Shown here: in pieces, positions 44,666-53,726 of the stretch
How the letters are laid out: each line of letters opens with the position of its first letter
Numbering within the stretch: the stretch's first letter is position 1
NCBI GenBank assembly: GCA_018828385.1
Contig: JAHJVE010000021.1
Span: 160,005-224,004 of the forward strand
Origin: Gammaproteobacteria bacterium
GTDB taxonomy: Bacteria; Pseudomonadota; Gammaproteobacteria; Burkholderiales; Rhodocyclaceae
Reading direction: 5' to 3'
DNA length: 64,000 nt
Made by a program: the position numbers and the translations under genes
The notes under the pieces: generated by a model
The model's input: the letters and a program-made list of their open reading frames with translations, nothing else
Told to the model about the DNA's origin: nothing
The model's database searches: none

Positions 44666-45624
44666 CAGCCGTTGGCCGAATCGGCCTTCTTCTTCCTCAA
44701 CTTGAAAATTGCCAGGCCGCCCACGCCCAGGGCGATAAGCTTCCCCCACTTGGCGAGCAAGACAGCCAGCATGGCAAAGAGGCCGAGTTTCTTGGCCGCG
44801 ACGCCGCCGACCAGTGCCGCCAGGCCGATTTCGGCCACCTTGTCGGTGCCTTCCGCATAGTCCTGATAGCGCTTGCCTTCCTTGAACTGAATACCGCTCA
44901 GCAGATCATTGGCCAGCCCCTTGCGCTCGCTCAGTTTCTCCGCCTCGGTGCCGAAGGCGAAAATCATGATGCCTTCGCGACCGAGCGCGGCGGCGCCGTA
45001 CACGGCAAGGGCCGTTTCCGGCTTGCCTTTTTCTTGACTAGACGTCGCCCACAGCAGGCGGTGGCCGGAAAAGTCGTAGCGCGGCGCTTCGACCCAGCCG
45101 TTCAACTCTTTTTCCGGCAGCCCCTTTTCCCGCGCCTCGGCGTTGCGCTCCTCGATTCCCTTGCGCTGGGCGTCGAGCAATTTGCCGTGGTCCCAGCCAT
45201 TGGCATCGTCGTCGCGGACGAAGCCGAGAGGCCGGAAGAGCACGGCAACCATCCCCCAGTCATCGGTCGGCACCTCATCTCCCGGCAAGCCGGGAATGAC
45301 GACCCCGATGAGATCCGGCACCGCCTTGATTCCGGTCGCAGCGAATATTCTGAGCGCGACATCGGACGGCATGAAGGCCTGGCCACGCTGCAGACGCATG
45401 GTCCCCTGCGCTCCTAGGTCGACGGTGGCCGGACCATAGACGAAGCGGCTTTCAGATTCCTTGATGAGGGCGCTAATCTGCGCTTCCTGTGCCGCTTTAT
45501 CGGAAGCCGGGTCGGCCAGCGCGCTCCCCAGTTGAAGGACAAGACACAAGCAGAACAAGGCACGACCAAGAATGGATTTCACGGCAAGACCAATGGCATT
45601 TATTGAAAGGGCGGAGGTTACCAT
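44665..45624 (-). CDS. DUF2167-like membrane-anchored protein
   Basis: Signal peptide, C-terminal TM, GPATVDLGAQGTMRLQRGQAFMPS, YDFSGHRLLWATSSQ. Confidence 0.72.
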   Translation of the reverse strand: MVTSALSINAIGLAVKSILGRALFCLCLVLQLGSALADPASDKAAQEAQISALIKESESRFVYGPATVDLGAQGTMRLQRGQAFMPSDVALRIFAATGIKAVPDLIGVVIPGLPGDEVPTDDWGMVAVLFRPLGFVRDDDANGWDHGKLLDAQRKGIEERNAEAREKGLPEKELNGWVEAPRYDFSGHRLLWATSSQEKGKPETALAVYGAAALGREGIMIFAFGTEAEKLSERKGLANDLLSGIQFKEGKRYQDYAEGTDKVAEIGLAALVGGVAAKKLGLFAMLAVLLAKWGKLIALGVGGLAIFKLRKKKADSANG

Positions 45625-45653
45625 GAATGCATAGACCCGCCCCTTGCATCCTT

Positions 45654-45690
45654 GACACGGTGAACCGGAAATTTTGCCCAAAAATGAAAT
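45654..45690 (+). repeat. dispersed element, intergenic
   Basis: GACACGGTGAACCGGAAATTTTGCCCAAAAATGAAAT. Confidence 0.88.
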
Positions 45691-45696
45691 CCGGAT

Positions 45697-46533
45697 TCAG
45701 CGCCCCTGCACCCAGGCGGCGATCTGCACGACCATCTCGCGTTCGATGCCGTTGAAGCCGTGATAGGCCATCGCCTCGCAGGGGTCGCCCCGGCTCACGC
45801 CATCGCGGAAAGACAGTAACTGCTTGCGTGGCAGGGCGTCGAGTTTCTGCATGAGCTTGGGCATTTCGGCGAAGGCGCAATGGCTGCAGGCGTCGAGCTC
45901 ATGATGGGCGACGAGGATAGGGATGCTGAGCTTGTCGAGCGCCATGGCCGGCACCGACGGAGCCTTCGGGTCAGTCAGAATGGTCGAGGTCAGCACCAGG
46001 CCATCCGGTCCGTCGGCCTTGCTCAGGCGCGTCGCCACCGCGGCGATCGACTGCGTCCCCCGGCTGGTCCCGACCAGCCACACCGGCAATCCCGACTGCT
46101 GGCGAACCCAAGCGATGACCGCCTGCACATCGGTCGCATGCTCCGACATTTGCCGGTAGCCGGCGAGGTAAGGCGGCGACTGCCGATCCGACGGCGCATC
46201 GATGATGACCGTCAGCAAGCCCTGATCGACGAACAGTTGCCGGCTGCGCACCAGGAAATTCCCCTTGCCCCAGCCGAAAGCGCCATCCGGTGCGATCTGC
46301 AAGCCACCATGACCGCCGGCAAAGAGGATCACCGCCGCCTTGGGCATGGGCGGGGCGACGACGAGCAGGCGCTGGCTGACGCCGGGTCGCGTCGGGATGT
46401 CGACGACGCGGGGCTCGGCATCGGCCCGCACGGTCGACATGACAAGGCAACACATCACAGCCAGCACGATCTTGCTCAAGGTCTTTATTTTCCCTCTCCC
46501 ATCCCGGCCTGACCGGCCGTTTCCGATGTCCAA
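45697..46533 (-). CDS. secreted alpha/beta hydrolase (start may be downstream)
   Basis: AAVILFAGGHGGLQI, WLVGTSRGTQS. Confidence 0.75.
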   Translation of the reverse strand: MDIGNGRSGRDGRGKIKTLSKIVLAVMCCLVMSTVRADAEPRVVDIPTRPGVSQRLLVVAPPMPKAAVILFAGGHGGLQIAPDGAFGWGKGNFLVRSRQLFVDQGLLTVIIDAPSDRQSPPYLAGYRQMSEHATDVQAVIAWVRQQSGLPVWLVGTSRGTQSIAAVATRLSKADGPDGLVLTSTILTDPKAPSVPAMALDKLSIPILVAHHELDACSHCAFAEMPKLMQKLDALPRKQLLSFRDGVSRGDPCEAMAYHGFNGIEREMVVQIAAWVQGR

Positions 46534-46643
46534 CGCAGGCAGACGGCCAGTTTAATCACTTGCCCGGCCGTCATGCACCACTCGCCGCCGTTCGACCCCA
46601 TCCGCTCTGCTAAAATCAGCCCCACCCAATTTCGAGCGCCACC

Positions 46644-47834
46644 GTGACCCCGCTGCTCCTTTCCGCCTACACCGCCACCACCTGCCTCGGCCGAGGGCTT
46701 GATGCCACCCGCGAGGCTTTGCTGGTCGGGCGAAGCGGGTTGGTGCCATGCGCTTTCGAGACGGTACAACTGGCGACCTGGATCGGCGAAGTCGCTGCGG
46801 TCGACGCCGAAAAACTGCCGGAAACGCTGGCCTCCTACGATTGCCGTAACAACCGGCTGACGCAAATGGGCCTCGAAACCGACGGCTTTGCCGATCGTGT
46901 GCGCGAGACAATTGCCCGTTACGGCAAGGCGCGGGTCGGCGTCTTCCTCGGTACCAGCACGGCGGGCATTTTGCAGACCGAACTGGCCTATCGCCGACGC
47001 GACCCGGAAACCGGCGCGCTGCCCGACGATTTCCACTACCGCACGACGCACAACTCCTTCTCGCTAGCCGAATTCACCCGCGACTATTTCGGGCTGGAAG
47101 GCATGGCCATGGCCATTTCGACGGCCTGTTCGTCGAGCGCCAAGGTCTTTGCCGCCGCCGCCCGCCAGCTTGAACTCGGCACTATCGATGCAGCCATCGT
47201 CGGCGGCGTCGATACCCTGTGCCTGACCACGCTCTACGGCTTCGCCTCGCTACAACTGACCTCCACCCAGCCCTGCCGCCCGTATGACGAAGCGCGCAAT
47301 GGCATTTCGGTCGGCGAGGGCGCCGCATTTGCGCTGCTCGAACGCTGCGGCCAACGGGCCGCCGGCTCGGTCCTGCTGCTCGGCACCGGCGAATCGAGCG
47401 ACGCTTATCACATGTCCTCGCCACACCCGGAAGGCCTGGGTGCCAAAATGGCCATGGAGGCCGCACTGCGTTCGGCCGGACTGAACGCCAGCGACATCGA
47501 CTACATCAACCTGCACGGCACCTCGACGCCGGCCAACGATGCCGCCGAGGGCAAGGCCGTTGTAGCCTTGTTTGGCAACGGCGTCCCCTGCAGTTCGACC
47601 AAGGGTGCCACCGGCCACACGCTGGGCGCCGCTGGCGCCGTTGAAGCGATCATCTGCGCGCTGACGCTGACCGACGGCTTCCTGCCCGGCAGCCCGGGCA
47701 CGGAAAACGTCGATCCGGCCATTCCCATCGATTACCTGCTGAAAGCCCGCGACGGCAAGGTCAACCGCGCCCTGACCAATTCCTTCGGCTTCGGCGGCAG
47801 CAATTGCAGCCTGATTCTCGGAGTCGCCAAATGA
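46644..47834 (+). CDS. beta-ketoacyl-ACP synthase (aryl-polyene type)
   Basis: STACSSSAKVFAAAA active Cys, NLHGTSTPANDAAE, GATGHTLGAAGAVE. Confidence 0.9.
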   Translation: MTPLLLSAYTATTCLGRGLDATREALLVGRSGLVPCAFETVQLATWIGEVAAVDAEKLPETLASYDCRNNRLTQMGLETDGFADRVRETIARYGKARVGVFLGTSTAGILQTELAYRRRDPETGALPDDFHYRTTHNSFSLAEFTRDYFGLEGMAMAISTACSSSAKVFAAAARQLELGTIDAAIVGGVDTLCLTTLYGFASLQLTSTQPCRPYDEARNGISVGEGAAFALLERCGQRAAGSVLLLGTGESSDAYHMSSPHPEGLGAKMAMEAALRSAGLNASDIDYINLHGTSTPANDAAEGKAVVALFGNGVPCSSTKGATGHTLGAAGAVEAIICALTLTDGFLPGSPGTENVDPAIPIDYLLKARDGKVNRALTNSFGFGGSNCSLILGVAK

Positions 47835-48631
47835 GCCGCCCGCTGACTGCGTGGATCGAAGGCATCGGTTTCCTCGCCCCGGGTTTGCCCGACTGGCCGA
47901 CCGCCCGCGCCGTTTTACGCGGCGAAACGCCGTTGACCGTAGCACCGTCCATCCTCCCGGCACCGAGCATCCTGCCGCCGGCCGAACGCCGTCGGGCCAG
48001 CCGCGTCGTCAAGCTGACGCTGGCCGTCGGTCTCGAAGCCGCTGCCCATGCCGGCGCCGATGTCGCGACGCTGGCCACTGTCTTCTCCGCCTCGGGCGCC
48101 GACGGCCACAACTGCCACGCCCTGTGCGAGCAACTGGCCACCGACGACCGCCAGATTTCGCCGACCCGTTTCCACAATTCGGTGCACAACGCCGCCGCCG
48201 GTTACTGGGGCATCGCCACCGGCGCCATGGCGCCATGCCAGGTCATCTGCGCCTACGACGCGAGCTTTGGCGCCGGCCTGATCGACGCCTTGGGGCAGGT
48301 TGTTCTCGACTGCCAGCCGACACTTTTGATCGCCTATGACAGCGAATATCCCGAGCCGCTTTTTGCCAAGCGTCCGGTACCCGACGTTGCAGGTGTCGCA
48401 CTGCTGCTTACCCCAGAGCGCAGTGAGCGCTCGCTCGCGTCGATTACCGTGACGCCTTCCAGCACCTCCGCCGACCCGCTGGTCGACAGCGCACTCGAAG
48501 CCCTGCGCGTCTCCATCCCGGCCCTGCGCGCCTTGCCGCTGCTGCAAAAACTGGCGTGCGGCGAAGCCGGCGAGATCTGCCTCGACTACCTGCCACCCAT
48601 GCAATTGAAGGTCGACATCAGGCTGTGCTAG
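47831..48631 (+). CDS. beta-ketoacyl synthase chain-length-factor-like protein
   Basis: KS N-domain-like without active-site Cys; FSASGADGHNCHALCEQLA, FHNSVHNAAAGYWGIATG; overlaps KS stop (ATGA). Confidence 0.82.
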   Translation: MSRPLTAWIEGIGFLAPGLPDWPTARAVLRGETPLTVAPSILPAPSILPPAERRRASRVVKLTLAVGLEAAAHAGADVATLATVFSASGADGHNCHALCEQLATDDRQISPTRFHNSVHNAAAGYWGIATGAMAPCQVICAYDASFGAGLIDALGQVVLDCQPTLLIAYDSEYPEPLFAKRPVPDVAGVALLLTPERSERSLASITVTPSSTSADPLVDSALEALRVSIPALRALPLLQKLACGEAGEICLDYLPPMQLKVDIRLC

Positions 48632-49062
48632 ACCAGACCTGGATCGCCGCCCACATCCCGCATCAAGGCAGCATGTGCCTGCTCGATGCGGTGAAGGAGT
48701 GGTCCGACTCGGCGATCACCTGCGGCGCCAGCAGCCATACCGACCGGAGCAATCCGCTGCGCGCAGAAGGCCGACTGGGCGCCGCCAACGGCATCGAATA
48801 CGCCGCCCAGGCCATGGCCATCCACGGCGCGCTGATTGCCGGTGACGACGGGGCACCGCGCCAGGGCTACCTGACCAGCGTGCGCAGCGTCAGCCTGCAT
48901 GTCGCGCGTCTCGACGACCTGCCGGGCGAACTCGATGTGTGCGCCGAGCGCCTGTCGGGCGACGCCAACAACATCCTCTACCAGTTCTCACTCAGCCACG
49001 CCGGCCGCTGCCTGCTCGAAGGCCGCGCCGCCGTGGTGCTCGACGCTGCGGCGCTGGGCTGA
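48625..49062 (+). CDS. hotdog dehydratase (ApeP/FabZ-like)
   Basis: IPHQGSMCLLDAVKEW, NGIEYAAQAMAIHGAL; GTG start overlapping upstream stop. Confidence 0.78.
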   Translation: MLDQTWIAAHIPHQGSMCLLDAVKEWSDSAITCGASSHTDRSNPLRAEGRLGAANGIEYAAQAMAIHGALIAGDDGAPRQGYLTSVRSVSLHVARLDDLPGELDVCAERLSGDANNILYQFSLSHAGRCLLEGRAAVVLDAAALG

Positions 49063-49066
49063 GAAT

Positions 49067-49103
49067 CCAACGGTCAACTGGAAATAATGGCCAAAAAGGA
49101 AAT
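49067..49103 (+). repeat. dispersed 37-bp element, immediately 5' of fabG
   Basis: CCAACGGTCAACTGGAAATAATGGCCAAAAAGGAAAT. Confidence 0.85.
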
Positions 49104-49106
49104 CTC

Positions 49107-49826
49107 ATGAAACGTGCTCTCATCACCGGCGGCAGCGGCGGCATCGGGGCTGCTATCTGCAAGCGCCTGGCGGCTGACGGCCATCACGTCATCGTCCACG
49201 CCAACCGCAGCCGGGAGAAGGCCGAAGCTGTCGTCGCCGAGATCATCGCCGCCGGCGGCAGTGCCGAAGCCGTCGCCTTCGATGTCACCGAACGCGCCGC
49301 AACAGCCGCCGCGCTGGAAAAGCTGCTCGAACCGGGGCCGATCCAGATTCTCGTCAACAACGCCGGCATCCACGCCGACGCCGTTTTCCCCGGCATGAGC
49401 GCCGAGCAGTGGCACTCGGTCGTCGACGTCTCGCTGAACGGCTTTTTCAACGTCACCCAGCCGCTGACCATGCCGATGATCCGCACGCGCTGGGGCCGCA
49501 TCGTCAATATTTCGTCGATTGCCGGCATCACCGGCAACCGCGGCCAGGTCAATTACTCGGCTGCCAAGGGCGCCTTGCACGCCGCCAGCAAGTCGCTGGC
49601 GCTCGAACTGGCCAGCCGCGGCATCACGGTCAATGCCGTGGCGCCGGGCATCATCGCCACCGACATGATCGAAGGCACCTTCGATGCCGACGCGATCAAG
49701 AACCTCGTACCGATGAAGCGGGCCGGCAAGCCGGAAGAAGTGGCCGATCTCGTCGCTTTCCTCGCCTCTGAACAAGCCGCCTACATTTCCGGACAGGTCA
49801 TCTCGATCAACGGCGCGATGATCTGA
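49107..49826 (+). CDS. 3-oxoacyl-ACP reductase (FabG type)
   Basis: ALITGGSGGIGAAI, NNAGIHADAV, YSAAKGALHAASKSLA. Confidence 0.92.
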   Translation: MKRALITGGSGGIGAAICKRLAADGHHVIVHANRSREKAEAVVAEIIAAGGSAEAVAFDVTERAATAAALEKLLEPGPIQILVNNAGIHADAVFPGMSAEQWHSVVDVSLNGFFNVTQPLTMPMIRTRWGRIVNISSIAGITGNRGQVNYSAAKGALHAASKSLALELASRGITVNAVAPGIIATDMIEGTFDADAIKNLVPMKRAGKPEEVADLVAFLASEQAAYISGQVISINGAMI

Positions 49827-49827
49827 A

Positions 49828-49846
49828 GCCGGCCTTCGGGGCCGGC
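49828..49846 (+). terminator. hairpin after fabG-like gene
   Basis: GCCGGCC-TTCGG-GGCCGGC palindrome just after stop. Confidence 0.5.
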
Positions 49847-49919
49847 AAATAATTCATCTTGCATGCTCCGGCCCGATGCCGGATGATCGGATTCGACCCG
49901 TCGCCAAGGAGCATCCGCC

Positions 49920-50330
49920 ATGCCGAGTTTCTATCCCCGTGTTACCTCGAAAGCCTCGTCCGAACCGGAAACTGGGGCTGCCGTCGATTTTTTCCAGAAC
50001 CCGTTGTCCGCCTGGCAATCGTTCCAGATGCCGTGGTCGGGCGACGTCGTGCAGCCGTGGTCATGGGCATTCGGCCCGACCTACAATATCAGCCTTGGGC
50101 GCAGCGCCAATCCGCAAGTCGAGCAGGAAGTGCTCGATGAGGTCGGCAGCTACGGCAAGCAGCTCGGCTGCATTGGCGATGCACTGGCGGTGCTCATCAA
50201 GCACGTCAAGCTGGACGATCTGAGCCCCGCCGAACACGATGCCATCACCAAGCTGCGCTTCCAGCTCGAGGCCATCGAGCAGGTCAAGGCCGGCCACCGG
50301 ACGCCGAAAAAGGTCGTCAAACGCGCCTGA
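49920..50330 (+). CDS. hypothetical protein
   Basis: 136 aa ORF; coherent, possibly phasin-like C-terminal helix. Confidence 0.5.
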   Translation: MPSFYPRVTSKASSEPETGAAVDFFQNPLSAWQSFQMPWSGDVVQPWSWAFGPTYNISLGRSANPQVEQEVLDEVGSYGKQLGCIGDALAVLIKHVKLDDLSPAEHDAITKLRFQLEAIEQVKAGHRTPKKVVKRA

Positions 50331-50382
50331 GGCGTTTGCCCAGGGCTAGAATAAAGCGCCTGATACCTTCAAGGAGGCGTCC

Positions 50383-50637
50383 ATGAATCCCCCAAACGAC
50401 AGCAGCCTGAGTCTGCACGAGGCGGCACAAATGCTGGCCGCCGGGCCCGAGGCCCAGCATGCGATCGAAGTCGCGCTGGCCCACGCCATCGAACATGGCG
50501 AGCTGCCCGCCAATGTAAAACGCTGGGCCACCGAGCAATGGGAAGGGCGACAGTTGCCGGGCAATATCAACCGGCTGGAAACCTTCATTGAGCGCACCGA
50601 ACTGGACGCCTGGCAGCGTAGCCGCCAGCCGGCCTGA
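50383..50637 (+). CDS. hypothetical protein
   Basis: 84 aa with AAGGAGG ribosome-binding site upstream. Confidence 0.55.
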   Translation: MNPPNDSSLSLHEAAQMLAAGPEAQHAIEVALAHAIEHGELPANVKRWATEQWEGRQLPGNINRLETFIERTELDAWQRSRQPA

Positions 50638-50642
50638 GCGCA

Positions 50643-50960
50643 TCAACCGGCGAGCAGGTCGCTGATTTCCCGGGTGCTGGTCGGCCGGACGACGCGGCCG
50701 ATTTCCTGACCGTCACGCATGAGGATCAGCGTCGGCCACAGTTTGACGCGAAAGCTACGCCCCAGCCGACGGCCCGGACCATCCTCGACCTTGATGTGGC
50801 GGAGTCCGGAAGCGGCCTGCACAGCGGCCTCGATGAAGGGCTGGGCGCCCTGGCAATGCGGGCACCAGTCGACGCCGAATTCGATGAGCAGGGCGCCGGG
50901 AAGGGCGTCGATCTCGGCCCGGTCCGGTGCCGTTTCAGGGTATTTGGCGACGTAGCTCAT
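50643..50960 (-). CDS. thioredoxin family protein
   Basis: EFGVDWCPHCQGAQPF; KLWPTLILMRDGQEIGRVVRP. Confidence 0.85.
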   Translation of the reverse strand: MSYVAKYPETAPDRAEIDALPGALLIEFGVDWCPHCQGAQPFIEAAVQAASGLRHIKVEDGPGRRLGRSFRVKLWPTLILMRDGQEIGRVVRPTSTREISDLLAG

Positions 50961-50970
50961 GTTTGTCTCC

Positions 50971-52170
50971 TCAGGCAGAACGCAGAATCAGCGATTTCAG
51001 TCGGGCCAGCTTCGGGGCGACCATCGGCACCGTCAGCATGGTGCTGGCCACGGCCATGAGCAGCAGGGCGGTGAAGGTATCGCTGGTGATGATCCGCTTG
51101 TCGAGCAGGATGTTGGCGAAAATGATCATGATCAGGGCCTTGGTCTGCAGCAGCCAGCCGATGATGCTGGCCTCGCCGGGCGCCCATTTGAGGATGCGGC
51201 CGGCGATCCGGACGCCGATCAGCTTGCCGGCAACCGAGGCCACGAGCAGCAGGGCGGCGGCTATGAAGACGGCGGCGCCGCCGACATCCCAGTTGGTGCG
51301 CAGGCCGGTGGACAGGAAGAAAACCGGCATGAAGACGAGCAGCACGTGGTGGCGCAGGAGGTCCATTTTTTCCTGATCGAACCACCCGGCTTCCATGCTC
51401 GCCCCGGCCAGGAAGGCGCCGACCATGAAATGCAGGCCGGCCCAGTCGGCGCCAAAGGCCACCACGGTCAGCCAGATCAGCGCGACATACCAGCGGTCGC
51501 GCGCCGGAATACGCACCATGAGGTGGTGGAACAACCAGGCAGCAAGGGCAAAGACGAGCAGGAAGGAGAGCTGGCGGCCGATCCGCTCCCAGTCCATGAG
51601 AATGAGCGCCAGCACGCCCCAAATCGCAATGTCGTCGAGGCTGGCGTAGCGCAGGATGCGCTGGCCGATAGGCTGGCGGAGGATGTCGAGCTTTTCCATG
51701 AACAGGATCAGGATGGGCAGGGCGGTTACCGCGCAGGCCATGCCGACGCCAAGGACGAACTGCCAGGTCATGGCTTTTGGCCCGATCCAGCCGTCGACCG
51801 TAAGCATCAGCCCGGCCGCGATGCCGCTCAGCAGCAGCGGCGTGCCCAGCGCCAGGCCGGCCGTGATGCCGCTCTCGCGCCGATAGGCCCAGATTTTCTT
51901 CAGATCGAGTTCGACGCCGGCGATCATCACGAACAGCATGACCGCCCACCAGGCGATGCCGTTCAGCGACTGGATGACGGTCGGATTGAAGACGAACTGG
52001 TAATACTCGGGAAAGGCCCGGCCGAGAATGCCCGGCCCGAGCAGGATGCCGGTGATGATCTGGACGACGACGAGCGGCGCGTAGTAATCGGTCTTGCCCA
52101 GCCGCCAGATCAGGAAAGGCACAGTGAAGATGATCGCCATGGCGATCAGGAAGACTTCGGTCGTGTTCAT
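50971..52170 (-). CDS. cation:proton antiporter (KefB/CPA2-like)
   Basis: 12-TM-type; QIITGILLGPGILG, GVELDL, LRYASLDDIAIW. Confidence 0.85.
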   Translation of the reverse strand: MNTTEVFLIAMAIIFTVPFLIWRLGKTDYYAPLVVVQIITGILLGPGILGRAFPEYYQFVFNPTVIQSLNGIAWWAVMLFVMIAGVELDLKKIWAYRRESGITAGLALGTPLLLSGIAAGLMLTVDGWIGPKAMTWQFVLGVGMACAVTALPILILFMEKLDILRQPIGQRILRYASLDDIAIWGVLALILMDWERIGRQLSFLLVFALAAWLFHHLMVRIPARDRWYVALIWLTVVAFGADWAGLHFMVGAFLAGASMEAGWFDQEKMDLLRHHVLLVFMPVFFLSTGLRTNWDVGGAAVFIAAALLLVASVAGKLIGVRIAGRILKWAPGEASIIGWLLQTKALIMIIFANILLDKRIITSDTFTALLLMAVASTMLTVPMVAPKLARLKSLILRSA

Positions 52171-52922
52171 CTCAGGCCGCGCAGGATGAGCCAGGGCAGG
52201 CGCAGTACGAAGCCGATGAACAGGCGGGTGTGCATCCAGGTGAGCAGCGTGTTGTCGCGCAGGTATTTGAAATGCGAAACGCCGCCCTCGTCGGCCCGGA
52301 AGTAGCGCACCGGAGCGTCGATGTTGAGCGGCCGGACGCCGGCCCAGCACAACCGAACCACCGCTTCCGGATCGAAATCGAATCGGCGCATGAAGTGGTT
52401 GGCGCGCATGATTTTGCTGAGCGGCTGGATCGGATAGACGCGGAAACCGTAGAGCGAATCACCAATGCCCATCCACAACGTTTCGAGATTGGCCCAGCCG
52501 TTCGACACCTTGCGGCCATTGACGCGCAGGGCCGGGGCGTCGGCGGCGAAGACCGGCTTGCCGAGCACCATCTTGTCCGGCTCGGCCTGCGAGGCGGCCA
52601 TGAAGGCGGGGATCAGGTCGGCCGGGTGCTGGCCATCGGAATCCATGGTCAGGGCGTGGGTGAAACCGGCGGCGGCGGCCTGCGTGATGCCCTCGAGCAC
52701 GGCCGCGCCCTTGCCGCGGTTTTCCGGCAGGACGATGATTTTCAGGCCGGCATCATCAGCGGCCAGCGCCTGCAGCTTTTCGGCACTGCCATCGGTACTG
52801 CCATCGACGACGACCCACACCGGCGTCCATTGCGCCCGGGCGGACTGAACGGTGGCGAGCACCTTGGGGCCGGGGTTGTAGCTGGGAATCAGGACGAGGT
52901 GGGTGGTTGAAGCGACGGACAT
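52167..52922 (-). CDS. family 2 glycosyltransferase
   Basis: LVLIPSYNPG, VVDGSTDGSAEKL, TMDSDGQHPADLIPAF. Confidence 0.87.
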   Translation of the reverse strand: MSVASTTHLVLIPSYNPGPKVLATVQSARAQWTPVWVVVDGSTDGSAEKLQALAADDAGLKIIVLPENRGKGAAVLEGITQAAAAGFTHALTMDSDGQHPADLIPAFMAASQAEPDKMVLGKPVFAADAPALRVNGRKVSNGWANLETLWMGIGDSLYGFRVYPIQPLSKIMRANHFMRRFDFDPEAVVRLCWAGVRPLNIDAPVRYFRADEGGVSHFKYLRDNTLLTWMHTRLFIGFVLRLPWLILRGLR

Positions 52923-52943
52923 GGGAACAATGCGGACAGCGGT

Positions 52944-53726
52944 TCAGGCAGCGAATGCTACGGTCGACCGGAAATTTTGGCCAAATTCGAAATGAAAATA
53001 GGCGTCGAGTTCGGCCGTAAAGGCCTGGATGTTGGCTGGTGGCGAAAAGCGGCGACCAAGGCGGACGCGACAGGTGAGCGGCAACTCCGGGCGGCGAAAG
53101 AGGGGCCAGGACTTGCCGAGATAGGGCGTCGAAAATTCGATGAGCAGGGTCTGGACGTCGACCTTGCTGCGGTTGGCGATCAGGCCGATGCTCGGCGAGC
53201 TGGCATCGAAGGGGAAATCGAGCGTCCGCGAGCCTTCGGGAAAGATGACCAGATGGGCGCCACCGGCCAGATCCTCGCGCGCGCCGAGGATCAGCTTGAG
53301 CGCCACATCGTTGCGAATGTAGCTGGCCAGCCGCGCCGCCGCGCCGAACAGCAGGTTGTCCATGAGCGCCGCCTTCATGACGCAGACGGCGTTGGGCAGC
53401 CGGGAAACGATCATCACGGCGTCGAGCAGGGAAGGGTGGTTGGCGGCAACGATGAGCGGCCCCTGGTCGCGCAGCGTGTCGATCTCGCCCAGATCGAAGC
53501 GGCAGGCGCAAAAGACGGTCAGGATGCGCAGATAAATGCGAAAGCCCCAGGAAATCATGAGCCGCCCGAGCGGCCGGCCGAGACGCCGGGGCAACAGCAC
53601 ATTGAGCAGCAGCGCGCAGGGCAGCCAGATCAGGCAAAGCAGCGCCAGCGAGCCAAGACCGACCAGCATGGCTAGGTATTCGTAGGCGATCCACAACGGA
53701 TGGCCGGCGCTGCGGCGATCAGTCAT
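52944..53726 (-). CDS. 1-acyl-glycerol-3-phosphate acyltransferase-like
   Basis: AANHPSLLDAV (NHX4D), FPEGSRT; C-terminal residues encoded by dispersed element. Confidence 0.82.
   Translation of the reverse strand: MTDRRSAGHPLWIAYEYLAMLVGLGSLALLCLIWLPCALLLNVLLPRRLGRPLGRLMISWGFRIYLRILTVFCACRFDLGEIDTLRDQGPLIVAANHPSLLDAVMIVSRLPNAVCVMKAALMDNLLFGAAARLASYIRNDVALKLILGAREDLAGGAHLVIFPEGSRTLDFPFDASSPSIGLIANRSKVDVQTLLIEFSTPYLGKSWPLFRRPELPLTCRVRLGRRFSPPANIQAFTAELDAYFHFEFGQNFRSTVAFAA
52957..52993 (+). repeat. dispersed element, encodes C-terminus of acyltransferase
   Basis: GCTACGGTCGACCGGAAATTTTGGCCAAATTCGAAAT. Confidence 0.9.

Noticed and set aside
47920-47950. GTTGACCGTAGC in the chain-length-factor gene
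   Set aside because: Only the core is present, no A/T tracts.
51771-51795. Minus-strand GCTTACGGTCGACGGCTGGATCGGGCCAAAAGCC in the antiporter
   Set aside because: Partial, needs an indel in the core; left out of the family.
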